Source: Bacteroidales bacterium
GTDB lineage: Bacteria > Bacteroidota > Bacteroidia > Bacteroidales > F082
DNA length: 64,000 nucleotides
Direction: 5' to 3'
Assembly (NCBI GenBank): GCA_030690365.1
Contig: JAUYGX010000057.1
Coordinates: forward strand, 1-64,000
Both the position numbers and the translations under genes were made by a program. The notes under the pieces were generated by a model. It saw only the letters and a program-made list of their open reading frames with translations, did no database searches and was not told the DNA's origin. Positions 17,251-26,741 of the stretch are shown in pieces (the first letter of the stretch is position 1; each line of letters begins with the position of its first letter).

Positions 17251-20200
17251 ATGCAGAACAGAGGAGCTATCAAATTTTTTGCCATTGCGTTTGCCCTGGT
17301 GTGTTTGTATCAGTTGAGCTTTACTTTCGTCACCATGCGTGTCGAAAAAAAGGCCAAAGAATATGCACAAAGTGAGGTAACAACGCAAAAAGCAAAAGAG
17401 CTTGCCGCAGGAAATGAAAATATGGAATCATACATCCGCGATTCCATTACGAGTGTCAGAGAAAAATATTACCTCGACAGCGTTGCCAACCTGGTTGTTT
17501 ATAACATCCTGATTGATGAATACACCTATAAGCAAGCAAAGGAAAGAGAGATCAACCTGGGTCTCGACCTTAAAGGGGGTATGAATGTGGTACTTGAAGT
17601 ATCAGTGAGTGATATTGTTAAGGCTCTCTCTGGCAACAGCAAAGATCCTGTTTTCGTGCAAGCTATGAAAACGGCTCATGAAAATCAAAAAAACAGCAAT
17701 AAAGGTTTTGTCACCCTGTTTGGTGAAGCGTTTAATCAAACCGATCCAAACGCCCGTTTGGCTTCGATATTTTTATACGAATTTAAGGACAAAGGCATTA
17801 CCACCAACTCAACGAATGATGAAGTCCTAAAAGTAATCCAAAATGAAGCCAACGATGCCATCGACCGCTCCTATCAGATTCTCCGTACTCGTATCGACCG
17901 TTTTGGTGTGGCCCAGCCCAACATACAACGTTTGGCCGCTACTGGTAGAATCCTGATCGAATTGCCCGGCATCAAAGATGCCGAACGAGTTCGTAAACTG
18001 CTTCAGGGTACTGCTAAGCTTGAGTTCTGGGAAACTTATAACTTCTCCGACATCTACACCTTTTTTGACGAAGCCAATGCACAGTTAAAAACTGAAGAAG
18101 TACTCACTGATGAAGAAATCCTGAATGCCGATTCAACTAATAAGGAAGAAATCACAGATGAAATTGCAGCCAATGGCGACGACAAAGTACTGGAAGGCGA
18201 ATTAAAAACCGCCGACAGTGCCACCGCTGCCGACAACAAATTGCTCGAACAAATTGAATCGGATACCACGAATGCAGGTGAGAATAGTCTTGCCGAAAGG
18301 GCAAAAAATTATCCATTGTATGCTTACCTGCAACCATCCTACTTTCAGGATGAATCAGGTAGAATGACTCCCGGAGCCACCGCCCGTGTTGGTGTGGCCG
18401 CCATAAAGGATACTGCACATATCAACTATATGTTGAAAAAAGTGTACGATATTTTCCCTCGCGACCTGAGATTTGCATGGTCGGTAAAACCAGATCCACG
18501 GAATCCTGATGTCCTTGAGCTTATTGCTTTAAAAGCTAGCTACCGCGACGGTTCTGCAGCCCTTGGCGGTGATGTAATTGAAGACGCCCGTCAGGATTAC
18601 GATCAAAATGGAGGAATCGCTGTCGACATGCAGATGAACGGACAAGGTGCAAAGGTTTGGAAAAAACTTACCGGAGAAAGCATTGGAAAACAAATCGCCA
18701 TCGTACTCGACAACTATGTATATTCTTATCCCGTTGTTAACGGCGAGATTCCAAACGGCCGCTCATCCATTTCGGGTGGCAGCATGGACTTAAACGAAGC
18801 ACAGGATTTGGCCAACATTCTTAAAGCCGGTAAACTGCCTGCTCCTGCCCACATTGTGGAAGAAGAAGTTGTAGGTCCGTCGTTGGGTCGCGAAGCTGTT
18901 TCTGCAGGTATGAACTCTTTCATCCTGGCTTTCATCCTGGTTTTGGTGTATATGATTGTGTACTATAACCGCGCCGGTGTTGTTGCCAGCACCGCCTTGG
19001 TAACCAACATCTTTTTCCTGTTTGGTATTCTGGCTTCGTTGGGAGCGGTTCTAACCCTTCCCGGTATGGCCGGTATCGTTCTTACCTTAGGTATGGCGGT
19101 GGATGCCAACGTTATTATTTATGAACGTATAAAAGAAGAAATCCGGGCAGGCAAGGGCATGCGACTTGCCATTACGGACGGTTATGCAAATGCATACTCG
19201 GCCATTATCGACGGTAACGTAACTACCCTGCTTACCGGTATTGTGTTGTATGTATTTGGTACCGGTCCTGTTCAGGGATTTGCCACTACTTTGATTATTG
19301 GTATCCTTTCGTCACTGTTTACCGCTATCTTTATCTCCCGCCTGATTTTCTTATGGATGGAGCGCACCAACAAAGTGGTGAACTTTTCAACCAAATTTAC
19401 TGCCAACGTATTGGCAAATACCAGTTATAAATTTATTCAAGGTCGCAAAAAAGCCTATATATTCTCAGCTATACTCATCATCGCCAGTATTGCCTCGCTT
19501 GCCATCAAAGGACTCAACTATGGTGTTGACTTTACCGGAGGAAGAACTTATGTAGTTCGTTTCGACAAGGATATTGATGCTGAAGCAGCCCGTAAGAGTC
19601 TTACCGTTCTGTTTGATAACAATTCACCCGAAATCAAGACTTTTGGTGCCAATTCACAGATCAAGATTACCACCAAGTATATGATTGACGAAGAAGGTCC
19701 TTCAGTAGATGGTGTTATTCAGAAAAAATTGTATGAAGGTCTGAAAGGTCTCTATGCAAAAGAAATCAGTTATACTGACTTTTCTTCGGATACCGAAGGT
19801 GAAAATAAATTGCTGGGTATTTTAAGTTCACAGAAAATAGGCCCTACCATTGCTTACGATATCCGCAACAAAGCTTACATGGCCGTTTTCTTTGCGCTGA
19901 TTATCATCTTTATCTATATCGCCATCAGGTTTAAAAAGTGGCAGTATGGAGTAGCTGGTGTGGCAGCATTGTTCCACGATACCATCATCACCATGGGTAT
20001 GTTCTCCATTTTCTATGGTGTATTGCCCTTTAGCATGGAGGTAGACCAGTCGTTTATCGCGGCTATCCTTACCATTATCGGATACTCCATCAACGATACA
20101 GTAATTATTTTCGACCGTATCCGTGAAAATGTTAAATTATTTCCTAAACATTCCATCCTGCGCAATATGAATGAAGGATTGAACAGTACATTGGCACGTA

Positions 20201-20424
20201 CCATGAACACATCCGGTACAACCATCGTGGTACTGTTGGTGATTTTTATTTTTGGTGGGGAAACTATCCGCGGATTTATTTTCGCTCTGTTGATTGGTAT
20301 TATAGTAGGTACCTATTCGTCCATCTTTACAGCCAGTCCGATTGCATACGACCTGCTCGGCGGCGACAAAGAAGAAGAAGAGATGCGCCTGAAAGCTGAG
20401 AATGCCAGAAAAGGAAAGAAATAA
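17251..20424 (+). CDS. secDF: Protein translocase subunit SecDF (fused)
   Basis: This proton-driven accessory subunit of the Sec translocon pulls secreted proteins through on the periplasmic side. The 1057-residue protein joins SecD (LGLDLKGGMNVVLEV; six helices around residues 550-710 with GMAVDANVIIYERIKEE) to SecF (GLNYGVDFTGGRTYVV; six helices around 865-1040 with SINDTVIIFDRIREN), as usual in Bacteroidota. The acidic, low-complexity insert at residues 260-345 is rich in Glu, Asp, Ala and Thr and is not part of the conserved core. The gene has its own promoter and is closed by a strong terminator. Confidence 0.96.
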   Translation: MQNRGAIKFFAIAFALVCLYQLSFTFVTMRVEKKAKEYAQSEVTTQKAKELAAGNENMESYIRDSITSVREKYYLDSVANLVVYNILIDEYTYKQAKEREINLGLDLKGGMNVVLEVSVSDIVKALSGNSKDPVFVQAMKTAHENQKNSNKGFVTLFGEAFNQTDPNARLASIFLYEFKDKGITTNSTNDEVLKVIQNEANDAIDRSYQILRTRIDRFGVAQPNIQRLAATGRILIELPGIKDAERVRKLLQGTAKLEFWETYNFSDIYTFFDEANAQLKTEEVLTDEEILNADSTNKEEITDEIAANGDDKVLEGELKTADSATAADNKLLEQIESDTTNAGENSLAERAKNYPLYAYLQPSYFQDESGRMTPGATARVGVAAIKDTAHINYMLKKVYDIFPRDLRFAWSVKPDPRNPDVLELIALKASYRDGSAALGGDVIEDARQDYDQNGGIAVDMQMNGQGAKVWKKLTGESIGKQIAIVLDNYVYSYPVVNGEIPNGRSSISGGSMDLNEAQDLANILKAGKLPAPAHIVEEEVVGPSLGREAVSAGMNSFILAFILVLVYMIVYYNRAGVVASTALVTNIFFLFGILASLGAVLTLPGMAGIVLTLGMAVDANVIIYERIKEEIRAGKGMRLAITDGYANAYSAIIDGNVTTLLTGIVLYVFGTGPVQGFATTLIIGILSSLFTAIFISRLIFLWMERTNKVVNFSTKFTANVLANTSYKFIQGRKKAYIFSAILIIASIASLAIKGLNYGVDFTGGRTYVVRFDKDIDAEAARKSLTVLFDNNSPEIKTFGANSQIKITTKYMIDEEGPSVDGVIQKKLYEGLKGLYAKEISYTDFSSDTEGENKLLGILSSQKIGPTIAYDIRNKAYMAVFFALIIIFIYIAIRFKKWQYGVAGVAALFHDTIITMGMFSIFYGVLPFSMEVDQSFIAAILTIIGYSINDTVIIFDRIRENVKLFPKHSILRNMNEGLNSTLARTMNTSGTTIVVLLVIFIFGGETIRGFIFALLIGIIVGTYSSIFTASPIAYDLLGGDKEEEEMRLKAENARKGKK

Positions 20425-20445
20425 TCTTTTTATAAAAAAACTTCT

Positions 20446-20480
20446 AAAGTCCCGTTGCTGTCGCAGCGGGACTTTTTTTT
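20446..20480 (+). terminator. Rho-independent terminator after secDF
   Basis: An 11-bp stem with one G-U pair (AGTCCCGTTGC / GCAGCGGGACT) encloses a four-base loop and is followed by eight T. It ends 34 bases before the proposed tatA start. Confidence 0.9.
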
Positions 20481-20481
20481 G

Positions 20482-20489
20482 TAATTTTG
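20482..20489 (+). promoter_or_regulatory. Bacteroidota -7 box for tatA, directly behind the terminator
   Basis: TAATTTTG matches TAnnTTTG and begins two bases after the terminator T-run. A possible -33 TTG (20455-20457) lies inside the hairpin at a long 24-base spacing. Transcription from here rules out the upstream TTG at 20487 as the start and favours the TTG at 20514. Confidence 0.5.
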
Positions 20490-20513
20490 CTGGCATCACT
20501 AATTCAAACTCAA

Positions 20514-20810
20514 TTGACACTACTTTTTTTTGATCTTGGGTCGGGCGAAATATTTTTGGTTGTATTGGCCATTGTTTTGGTATTTGGTCCCGGTAAAATT
20601 CCTGAAATGGCCCGTGGTTTAGGAAAGTTTATAAACGAGGTAAAACGTGCTTCCGAAGATGTAAAAACAGAGATAAACCGGGAAGCCGACAGGATAGACC
20701 GTGAAAAACGGTTGGTAGCCTATCAAAATTCTTTGAAGAAAGAAGCAACGCAACCCCTATCAGAAAAAGTTGAAAATCCGGTGACGAATCAAGATGAAAA
20801 CATCCAATAA
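20514..20810 (+). CDS. Sec-independent translocase protein TatA/B-like
   Basis: This is a 98-residue single-helix subunit of the twin-arginine translocase, which carries folded proteins across the inner membrane. One N-terminal membrane helix (EIFLVVLAIVLVFG) is followed by the family hinge PGKIPEMARGLGKFINEVKRA and a charged amphipathic helix. The frame has no ATG. I chose the TTG at 20514 (MTLLFFDLGSGEI) because homologues begin at that point and the promoter box ends at 20489. tatC is not in the window. It precedes the PorE-like gene by 40 bases. TatA and TatB cannot be separated here. Confidence 0.85.
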   Translation: MTLLFFDLGSGEIFLVVLAIVLVFGPGKIPEMARGLGKFINEVKRASEDVKTEINREADRIDREKRLVAYQNSLKKEATQPLSEKVENPVTNQDENIQ

Positions 20811-20850
20811 TAATTGCATCATTGCGTTTAAAGACTAACGATAAAAAACT

Positions 20851-23313
20851 ATGGCACATTTGAATAAACTGTTTCCTGCACTTACGCTTCTTATGCTGTT
20901 GTTGGTTTTGCCTATATTTTTAAGCGCACAGCGCAATCCTGCCAAATCAGCAGACGAGGCCTTTTCGAAACAGCAGTATAGCGTAGCAATCGATAAGTAT
21001 AAGAAAGCCTATACCAAGGTTAAAAAAAACAAGGAAGAAAAAAACCGCATTACAGCCCAAATGGCTGAATGCTACCGATTAACCGGAAATTACAAACGAG
21101 CCAAATCTGCTTATAAAAGGTTGATAAAAAACGAATACGACAAACAAAATCCTGAAATACTGTTGCGCTATGCCGATGCATTAAAAATGGACGGTGACTT
21201 TGACGAAGCCGTGGTACAATACAACGCATTTACCGAAAAAGTCCCTGACGACCCCAGAGGTAAACGTGGCGCCGAAACGGCACTTATGGTGCAGGAATGG
21301 ATGGACAATCCATCCAAATACGAAGTTTCCAATATCAAAAATATCAATTCGCGTGAAGCAGACTTTACACCCGCCTACACCAGCGAGAATTACAACGAAA
21401 TCACTTTAACTTCCACCCGGGAAGGCACCACAGGAAAAGAAACCGACAAATGGACAGGTCAAAGCTTTAGCGATTTGTTTATTACAAAAATGGACAGAAA
21501 AGGCGAATGGTCAACTCCGGTTCTCCTGGACAACACAGAAACCCTCAACACAAAGGGCAACGAGGGTTCGGCTACTTTTAACTCGAAATTCAACACCATC
21601 TACTTCACCCGTTGTCCCAATACCGAACAAATCGAATCGGGTTGTCAGATTTATAAATCGCAACGCAGCGGACGCAACTGGAGTAAACCTGAAATGGTAG
21701 AAATTAAAGGAATAGATACCTTGTCGACCATCGGCCAGCCCACCATCAGCGAAAATGAACTGATCATCTATTTCGCCGCTAACAGAAAAGGAGGCTTCGG
21801 AGGCAATGATATCTGGGTATCTTTCCGCGACAGCAAAAGCGATGTATTTAGTCGTCCATTGAACATTGGTGATGTGGTGAATACACCCGGTGATGAGATG
21901 TTTCCTTTCCTTCGTAACGATACCACCCTGTTTTTTGCCAGCGATGGACATGGTGGCATGGGTGGGCTCGATATTTTTGTAACCACCATCGACACAGCAG
22001 GCAAATGGGGGCCACCAAAGAACCTGAAATACCCCATCAATTCCACAGGCGATGATTTTGGCATTGTTTTTCATCCAACCGATGAATACGGATTTTTAAG
22101 CTCAAACCGCAAGGGAACACGCGGTGAAGAAGATATCTGGTACTTTATTGAACCTCCGCTTGAGTTTACCCTGAAAGGAACCGTGAAAGACGACCGTACC
22201 CTGATGTTTGTTGAAGACGCTACAGTCCAGATGGTTGGGTCGACAGGCTCATCGGTTTCTTCGCGTACCAACGACCAGGGATTTTATTCCTTTGGGAAAA
22301 GCCAGCTCGAACCCAACACCACCTACGATGTCATCGTAACCAAGCCCAATTATTTCAATTCAAAGGGAAGTTTCACTACGGTGGGAGTTGAATTCAGCAA
22401 AGATTTTGAAAAGAACTTCATGCTTCAACCCATTCCGGCAGAACCTATTGCCTTGCCCGAAATACTTTACGATCTGGCAAAATGGGATTTGAAACCTCAA
22501 TATGAAGATTCATTGCAGGGTCTGGTTCAAACCTTACGCGACAATCCCAACCTGGTTATCGAACTGGCCTCGCATACCGACTTCCGCGACAGCGACGAAC
22601 GCAATGATATCCTTTCACAAAAAAGAGCGCAATCAGTGGTCGACTACCTGATTATCAGAGGCATTGAGCCACAAAGGCTGGTAGCCAAAGGCTATGGCGA
22701 ACGGGTTCCGCTAAAGCTTAAGAAAGATGCGGTGAGGGATGGATTCCTGTTTAAAGAAGGTACGGTCTTAGATGATACTTTTATCAATTCATTGACGTCG
22801 GATAAAGAAAAGGAAGCTGCACACCAAATGAACAGACGTACCGAATTCAGGGTGTTGCGTAAAGATTATGTGCCTTCGGGAACCAATCTGGATATTGCTG
22901 ATGTAAACATCGTAATCAATCCCGACGACAACTCGGTGATGTTTACAGAACAACCCGGAACCGGGACTTACGTTTCGAGCTGTATTATCGATGGTTACAA
23001 CGAAGCGTTTGCATTCGACAAGAGTGCCGATCCGATGATATCGCTTGAAAAAGCAACAGATTTACTCAAATGGGGAGCCATTAGCAAAGAAGACTTTGAA
23101 GGCGACCCCGAAAAGGTCCTGGCCAACAACACCATCGCCAACAGAGCTGTAATCAACATTAAGGAACTCACCATTGCCAATAAAACCATCAACGATGTAA
23201 AGATTACTGTTACCTATAAACTAAACCATGGTTTGGTGTTTGGTGATAGGTTAATGACGCAATTTGGCAAGTACAATTACGATGTAAAGACTCATAAACT
23301 AACCATTGAGTAA
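20851..23313 (+). CDS. PorE-like envelope protein: TPR, PD40 propeller, CarboxypepD_reg, OmpA, degenerate retropepsin-like end
   Basis: This 820-residue exported protein has a signal peptide ending near LPIFLSAQ. TPR-like helices span about 30-140 and WD40/PD40 repeats about 165-430 (SDLFITKMDRKGEWS, NDIWVSFRDSK, LDIFVTTIDTAGKW). A carboxypeptidase-regulatory beta domain covers about 432-520. An OmpA peptidoglycan-binding domain follows at about 533-675 (ELASHTDFRDSDERNDILSQ, MNRRTEFRVL). This order matches PorE of the type IX secretion system. Residues about 685-820 go beyond that plan: ISLEKATDLLKWGAISKEDF and LVFGDRLMTQFGKYNYD resemble clan AA aspartic proteases, but the DTGA site reads DKSA (Asp723), so it is probably inactive. 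A T9SS role is inferred. Confidence 0.85.
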   Translation: MAHLNKLFPALTLLMLLLVLPIFLSAQRNPAKSADEAFSKQQYSVAIDKYKKAYTKVKKNKEEKNRITAQMAECYRLTGNYKRAKSAYKRLIKNEYDKQNPEILLRYADALKMDGDFDEAVVQYNAFTEKVPDDPRGKRGAETALMVQEWMDNPSKYEVSNIKNINSREADFTPAYTSENYNEITLTSTREGTTGKETDKWTGQSFSDLFITKMDRKGEWSTPVLLDNTETLNTKGNEGSATFNSKFNTIYFTRCPNTEQIESGCQIYKSQRSGRNWSKPEMVEIKGIDTLSTIGQPTISENELIIYFAANRKGGFGGNDIWVSFRDSKSDVFSRPLNIGDVVNTPGDEMFPFLRNDTTLFFASDGHGGMGGLDIFVTTIDTAGKWGPPKNLKYPINSTGDDFGIVFHPTDEYGFLSSNRKGTRGEEDIWYFIEPPLEFTLKGTVKDDRTLMFVEDATVQMVGSTGSSVSSRTNDQGFYSFGKSQLEPNTTYDVIVTKPNYFNSKGSFTTVGVEFSKDFEKNFMLQPIPAEPIALPEILYDLAKWDLKPQYEDSLQGLVQTLRDNPNLVIELASHTDFRDSDERNDILSQKRAQSVVDYLIIRGIEPQRLVAKGYGERVPLKLKKDAVRDGFLFKEGTVLDDTFINSLTSDKEKEAAHQMNRRTEFRVLRKDYVPSGTNLDIADVNIVINPDDNSVMFTEQPGTGTYVSSCIIDGYNEAFAFDKSADPMISLEKATDLLKWGAISKEDFEGDPEKVLANNTIANRAVINIKELTIANKTINDVKITVTYKLNHGLVFGDRLMTQFGKYNYDVKTHKLTIE

Positions 23314-23374
23314 CTGCATGATGAGTGATAACTGACTTTTGATCTGAACGTTAAAAGTCGAGACAGATGGATTT

Positions 23375-24550
23375 ATGACCAACCACGAAGAATCAAGGTA
23401 TTTACAACGAGGTGTATCTGCATCGAAGGAGGATGTACATGCCGCCATAAAACACCTGGATAAAGGACTTTTTCCCAATGCGTTTTGTAAGGTGATCCCG
23501 GATTTTCTGGGCAACGATCCTGAATATTGCAATGTGATGCATGCCGATGGCGCAGGCACCAAGTCCTCGCTGGCCTATCTTTACTGGAAAGAAACAGGCG
23601 ATTTGAGTGTCTGGAGAGGCATTGCCCAGGATTCCATTGTCATGAATACCGACGACCTGCTCTGTGTGGGAATTACCGACGATATCATTCTATCTTCTAC
23701 CATTGGCCGAAACAAAAATGTAATCCCTGGTGAGGTGATCGCGGCCATCATCAATGGCACAGAAGAATTTTTAGCCAATATGCGCAGTCTGGGTGTCGAC
23801 ATGCACCTCACCGGTGGTGAAACCGCCGATGTGGGCGATCTGGTACGGACCATCATTGTGGATACTACCGTAACCGCCAGAACGCTGCGAAAGAACATCA
23901 TTGAAACCAACATCCAACCCGGTGATGCGATTGTAGGTCTGGCTTCCGACGGACAGTCCACTTACGAAACCTTTTATAATGGAGGCATGGGAAGCAATGG
24001 GCTCACCTCGGCCCGCCACGACGTATTTCACCACGATCTGGCTATAAAATACCCCGAAAGTTACGATACCAAAATACCTGATCACCTGGCATATTCCGGA
24101 AAACTAAGTCTCACAGAACCAAGTACTGTTGAAGGACTCGATGTGGGGAAACTGGTTCTTTCTCCTACCCGCACCTATGCCCCTGTGATTAAAGCCATGC
24201 TAAAAGAACACCGTTCTGCAATGCATGGCATGATTCATTGTAGCGGTGGGGCACAAACCAAAGTATTGCATTTTGTAGATAACCTGCATATCATCAAAAA
24301 CAACCTCTTCCCTACTCCCGCTTTGTTCAGGATGATACAGGAACAATCGGGTACCAGTTGGAAAGAGATGTACAAGGTGTTTAACATGGGTCATCGCATG
24401 GAGTTGTATGTACCTGAGGAAGTGGCACAAGAACTGATCGCTATTTCTCAATCCTTTGGAATAGATGCACGGGTGGTTGGACATGTGGAAGCCTCCTCAA
24501 AAAAGCAACTTACGATTGACTCTCCCTACGGAAAATTTATCTACGACTAA
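23375..24550 (+). CDS. purM: Phosphoribosylformylglycinamidine cyclo-ligase (AIR synthetase)
   Basis: The enzyme makes aminoimidazole ribotide from FGAM with ATP in purine synthesis. The 391-residue protein has the PurM-type N-terminal loop RYLQRGVSASKEDVHAAI, the dimer and ATP-binding Asp region HADGAGTKSSLAY, DDLLCVGI and LTGGETADVGD. The C-terminal half holds the HCSGGAQTKV loop and FNMGHRMELYVP. Length and motif spacing fit the Bacteroidota branch of the family. The ATG at 23375 is the first in frame. It stands alone among purine genes in the window. Confidence 0.93.
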   Translation: MTNHEESRYLQRGVSASKEDVHAAIKHLDKGLFPNAFCKVIPDFLGNDPEYCNVMHADGAGTKSSLAYLYWKETGDLSVWRGIAQDSIVMNTDDLLCVGITDDIILSSTIGRNKNVIPGEVIAAIINGTEEFLANMRSLGVDMHLTGGETADVGDLVRTIIVDTTVTARTLRKNIIETNIQPGDAIVGLASDGQSTYETFYNGGMGSNGLTSARHDVFHHDLAIKYPESYDTKIPDHLAYSGKLSLTEPSTVEGLDVGKLVLSPTRTYAPVIKAMLKEHRSAMHGMIHCSGGAQTKVLHFVDNLHIIKNNLFPTPALFRMIQEQSGTSWKEMYKVFNMGHRMELYVPEEVAQELIAISQSFGIDARVVGHVEASSKKQLTIDSPYGKFIYD

Positions 24551-24573
24551 TCACCACAAATTCTGGTTAGTAC

Positions 24574-25389
24574 ATGAAAAGACTGACCTTTTTATTCAAT
24601 TTCTTCACTCTTTTACTGTTGATATTTGGTTTTGGAGTAGTTGCCCAACCCAATGATCGCTGGAAAGCAGGCAGTGCATTGTTGCTCACGGACACCGTTC
24701 AAACACTCTATTGTTTTGTTGAAACTGAAGCCAATCCCTGGCTGGAGTCTGAAAAAACAAACATGATAGCTTCTTTAGAGTCGGCTCAGCATTGGCTTGT
24801 GCAACAGGCTGGCCATTGGAATGTACCCCTGTTTTTCAAGAATTCGCCACTTGAAAATGCAGAAACCATCAGTTTCGACAGCATAACGACCGGAACAGGA
24901 AGCGGACGAGAGCGTGTGGACTGGATAAAAAAGGTTGTACAAAATGCGGGCTATAGAAATTCACGACAGGCTTTCCGTAAACTTTCAGTTAAACTCCACA
25001 ACGACAATATTTTGGTAGTCGTATTTGCACATTCCGATGGTATTTCATATGCCATGCGTTATGCAAAAGGTATGAGTAAAAAGAAGTACATCATGGAGGG
25101 CATCCTGGTTTATCAACGCTATGACAATGGAGCTGAGATGCCTGTTTCATGCATAGTGTCGCACGAAATTTTACACCTGTACGGTGCATGGGATTTATAT
25201 CGAACCTATGCCCAAACCCTTGAAAAACAGGCTAAGGCCCGCGAACTTTATCCCAACGACATTATGCTAAGGGTGGATTATGCCATGGAGACCTTAAAAA
25301 TTGACCGGCTAACGGCCTGGCTCCTGGGATGGAATTCAACAGAAGAAGAAATTTTTGAATGGTTTCGACCGGATGACTACCGAAAATAA
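24574..25389 (+). CDS. Secreted putative zinc metallopeptidase (HExxHxxGxxD)
   Basis: This 271-residue protein has a signal peptide (residues 1-24, ending GVVAQ). The motif SHEILHLYGAWD (His197, Glu198, His201) fits the extended metzincin-like signature HExxHxxGxxD, with Asp208 as a possible third zinc ligand. No named family was recognised over the full length. About 170 residues precede the motif, and a helical C-terminus ends in WFRPDDYRK. It begins 24 bases after purM, so the two may share a transcript. It could be a periplasmic or secreted protease. Substrate unknown. Confidence 0.65.
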   Translation: MKRLTFLFNFFTLLLLIFGFGVVAQPNDRWKAGSALLLTDTVQTLYCFVETEANPWLESEKTNMIASLESAQHWLVQQAGHWNVPLFFKNSPLENAETISFDSITTGTGSGRERVDWIKKVVQNAGYRNSRQAFRKLSVKLHNDNILVVVFAHSDGISYAMRYAKGMSKKKYIMEGILVYQRYDNGAEMPVSCIVSHEILHLYGAWDLYRTYAQTLEKQAKARELYPNDIMLRVDYAMETLKIDRLTAWLLGWNSTEEEIFEWFRPDDYRK

Positions 25390-25423
25390 AAGCTTAATAT
25401 GCACAATGTCGATCAGCATCAAT

Positions 25424-26569
25424 CTACAAAAACCCTTGCAACCAATGGGCCAGCTTTTTAACCAAAGTGTTGTAATCGTAATGCTGTTCAGCCCTTTTAC
25501 GACCATACTCCGACATTTGATTGCGCAAAGCAACATCCTGCAATAAATGGCGAATGGTTTTCCCCAGGATTTCAGGATTGCGTTCGGTTAGAATCCCTGC
25601 TTGTGGTGTTATAATGCTGTCGACACCACCACCTGCATAGGCTACCACCGGCACGCCACCGGCCAGTGCTTCGGCATAGATAATTCCAAAATGTTCGAGT
25701 TTTTCAGGAGCCGCCGTTAAGATGGCTGCACCGTTTATCAAATAAGCTTTGTCTTCGGATGAAACAAATCCCAAAAACCTGCCGCGATCACCCAGAGCCA
25801 ATTTTAATTCACCCTCCAGCTCGCCATCCCCTAAAAAAATGGTTGTGGCCAGATCTGTATAATAACTAGAGGCCTCAACCACATTCTGGGGTCCTTTTGA
25901 GTAGGTAAGTGCTCCGGGGCAAATCACATAATCTCCGCTAATCTTGTATTTTTCAAGTACATTCCCAACCTGATGCGGTTTAAAAGCCTCCATATCTACG
26001 CCACAGGGCAAAATTAAAAAACGGTTGTCCGGCAAATTGACCAATGGTTTTACCAACACCTCGCGGACATATTCAGTCGTCACCAGAATACCATCTGCGT
26101 GTAAAATCGCCTCTTCGATCAACTTCCAGTTATCATCGTCCCACAACCCATGATGCCGTGGCTCGATGCCAGTTCCATGAACAAACAACACATAGGGCTT
26201 GTTATATTTTTTGGCAATCCGGTGAACGGCCACGGCAGTTACATTGGCATGATGCCCGATAAAAATATCAACCTCACCTGCAATTGTTTCAAGGGCCAGT
26301 TCATAATCGCGTGCATAACTACTCATTTCTCCGGCACTCATTCGGGCTACCTGCTTTTGGTCGACACCCGCCGAAGGCAAATATTCGTGCACCGGATAGA
26401 TGTGTGTATGTAACTGTATATCAATATTAACTGCCCCATCAACACCTTCTGTATTGCCCGGGTAAAGAAAATAAACCGTATGGCCCAATGTCAACAGGTG
26501 TTTTACATGCTCGCGTGCAACTTCGCCACTTCCACGACCTTTATTTAAAAGTAAGATTGCAATTCTCAT
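25424..26569 (-). CDS. Glycosyltransferase family 4 (GT-B) protein
   Basis: This 381-residue GT-B transferase uses a sugar nucleotide. The start at 26569 gives MRIAILLLNKGRGSGEVAREH, the expected first Rossmann strand; an in-frame extension of 51 codons upstream does not look like this family. The C-terminal domain shows the donor-binding motif EHFGIIYAEALAGGVPVVAYAGGGV (EX7E type) and ICPGALTYSKGPQNVVEA. The acceptor is unknown. It stands alone, convergent with the metalloprotease-like gene and divergent from the symporter gene, not inside a polysaccharide cluster. Confidence 0.85.
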   Translation of the reverse strand: MRIAILLLNKGRGSGEVAREHVKHLLTLGHTVYFLYPGNTEGVDGAVNIDIQLHTHIYPVHEYLPSAGVDQKQVARMSAGEMSSYARDYELALETIAGEVDIFIGHHANVTAVAVHRIAKKYNKPYVLFVHGTGIEPRHHGLWDDDNWKLIEEAILHADGILVTTEYVREVLVKPLVNLPDNRFLILPCGVDMEAFKPHQVGNVLEKYKISGDYVICPGALTYSKGPQNVVEASSYYTDLATTIFLGDGELEGELKLALGDRGRFLGFVSSEDKAYLINGAAILTAAPEKLEHFGIIYAEALAGGVPVVAYAGGGVDSIITPQAGILTERNPEILGKTIRHLLQDVALRNQMSEYGRKRAEQHYDYNTLVKKLAHWLQGFL

Positions 26570-26741
26570 GAATGGATTTTTTGCTTTGAAGAAAACCCAA
26601 AGATAGGAATTGATTTTAACAATCAAAGTTTGCAAATAATGATGTAATTTACAATAATCTAAGCCGGGAGGCTGGTTAAAAGCCCAATTTTTATTATCAT
26701 TGCATGCCATTTTAAAATTCAACCTTCATAAAAGCATTATA

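Noticed and set aside
20487-20513. Upstream TTG start for tatA
   Set aside because: It overlaps the -7 box, so it would lie before the transcript begins; family members start at the later position.
23334-23359. GACTTTT/AAAAGTC hairpin between the PorE-like gene and purM
   Set aside because: Seven-bp stem with a 12-base loop and no T-run; too weak to call a terminator.
26570-26722. 51-codon N-terminal extension of the glycosyltransferase
   Set aside because: The extension has no GT-B features, while MRIAILLLNKG is the expected first strand.
26700-26741. TTG start for the sodium:alanine symporter
   Set aside because: The ATG at 26742 gives a clean signal-like N-terminus; the extra residues are not family sequence.
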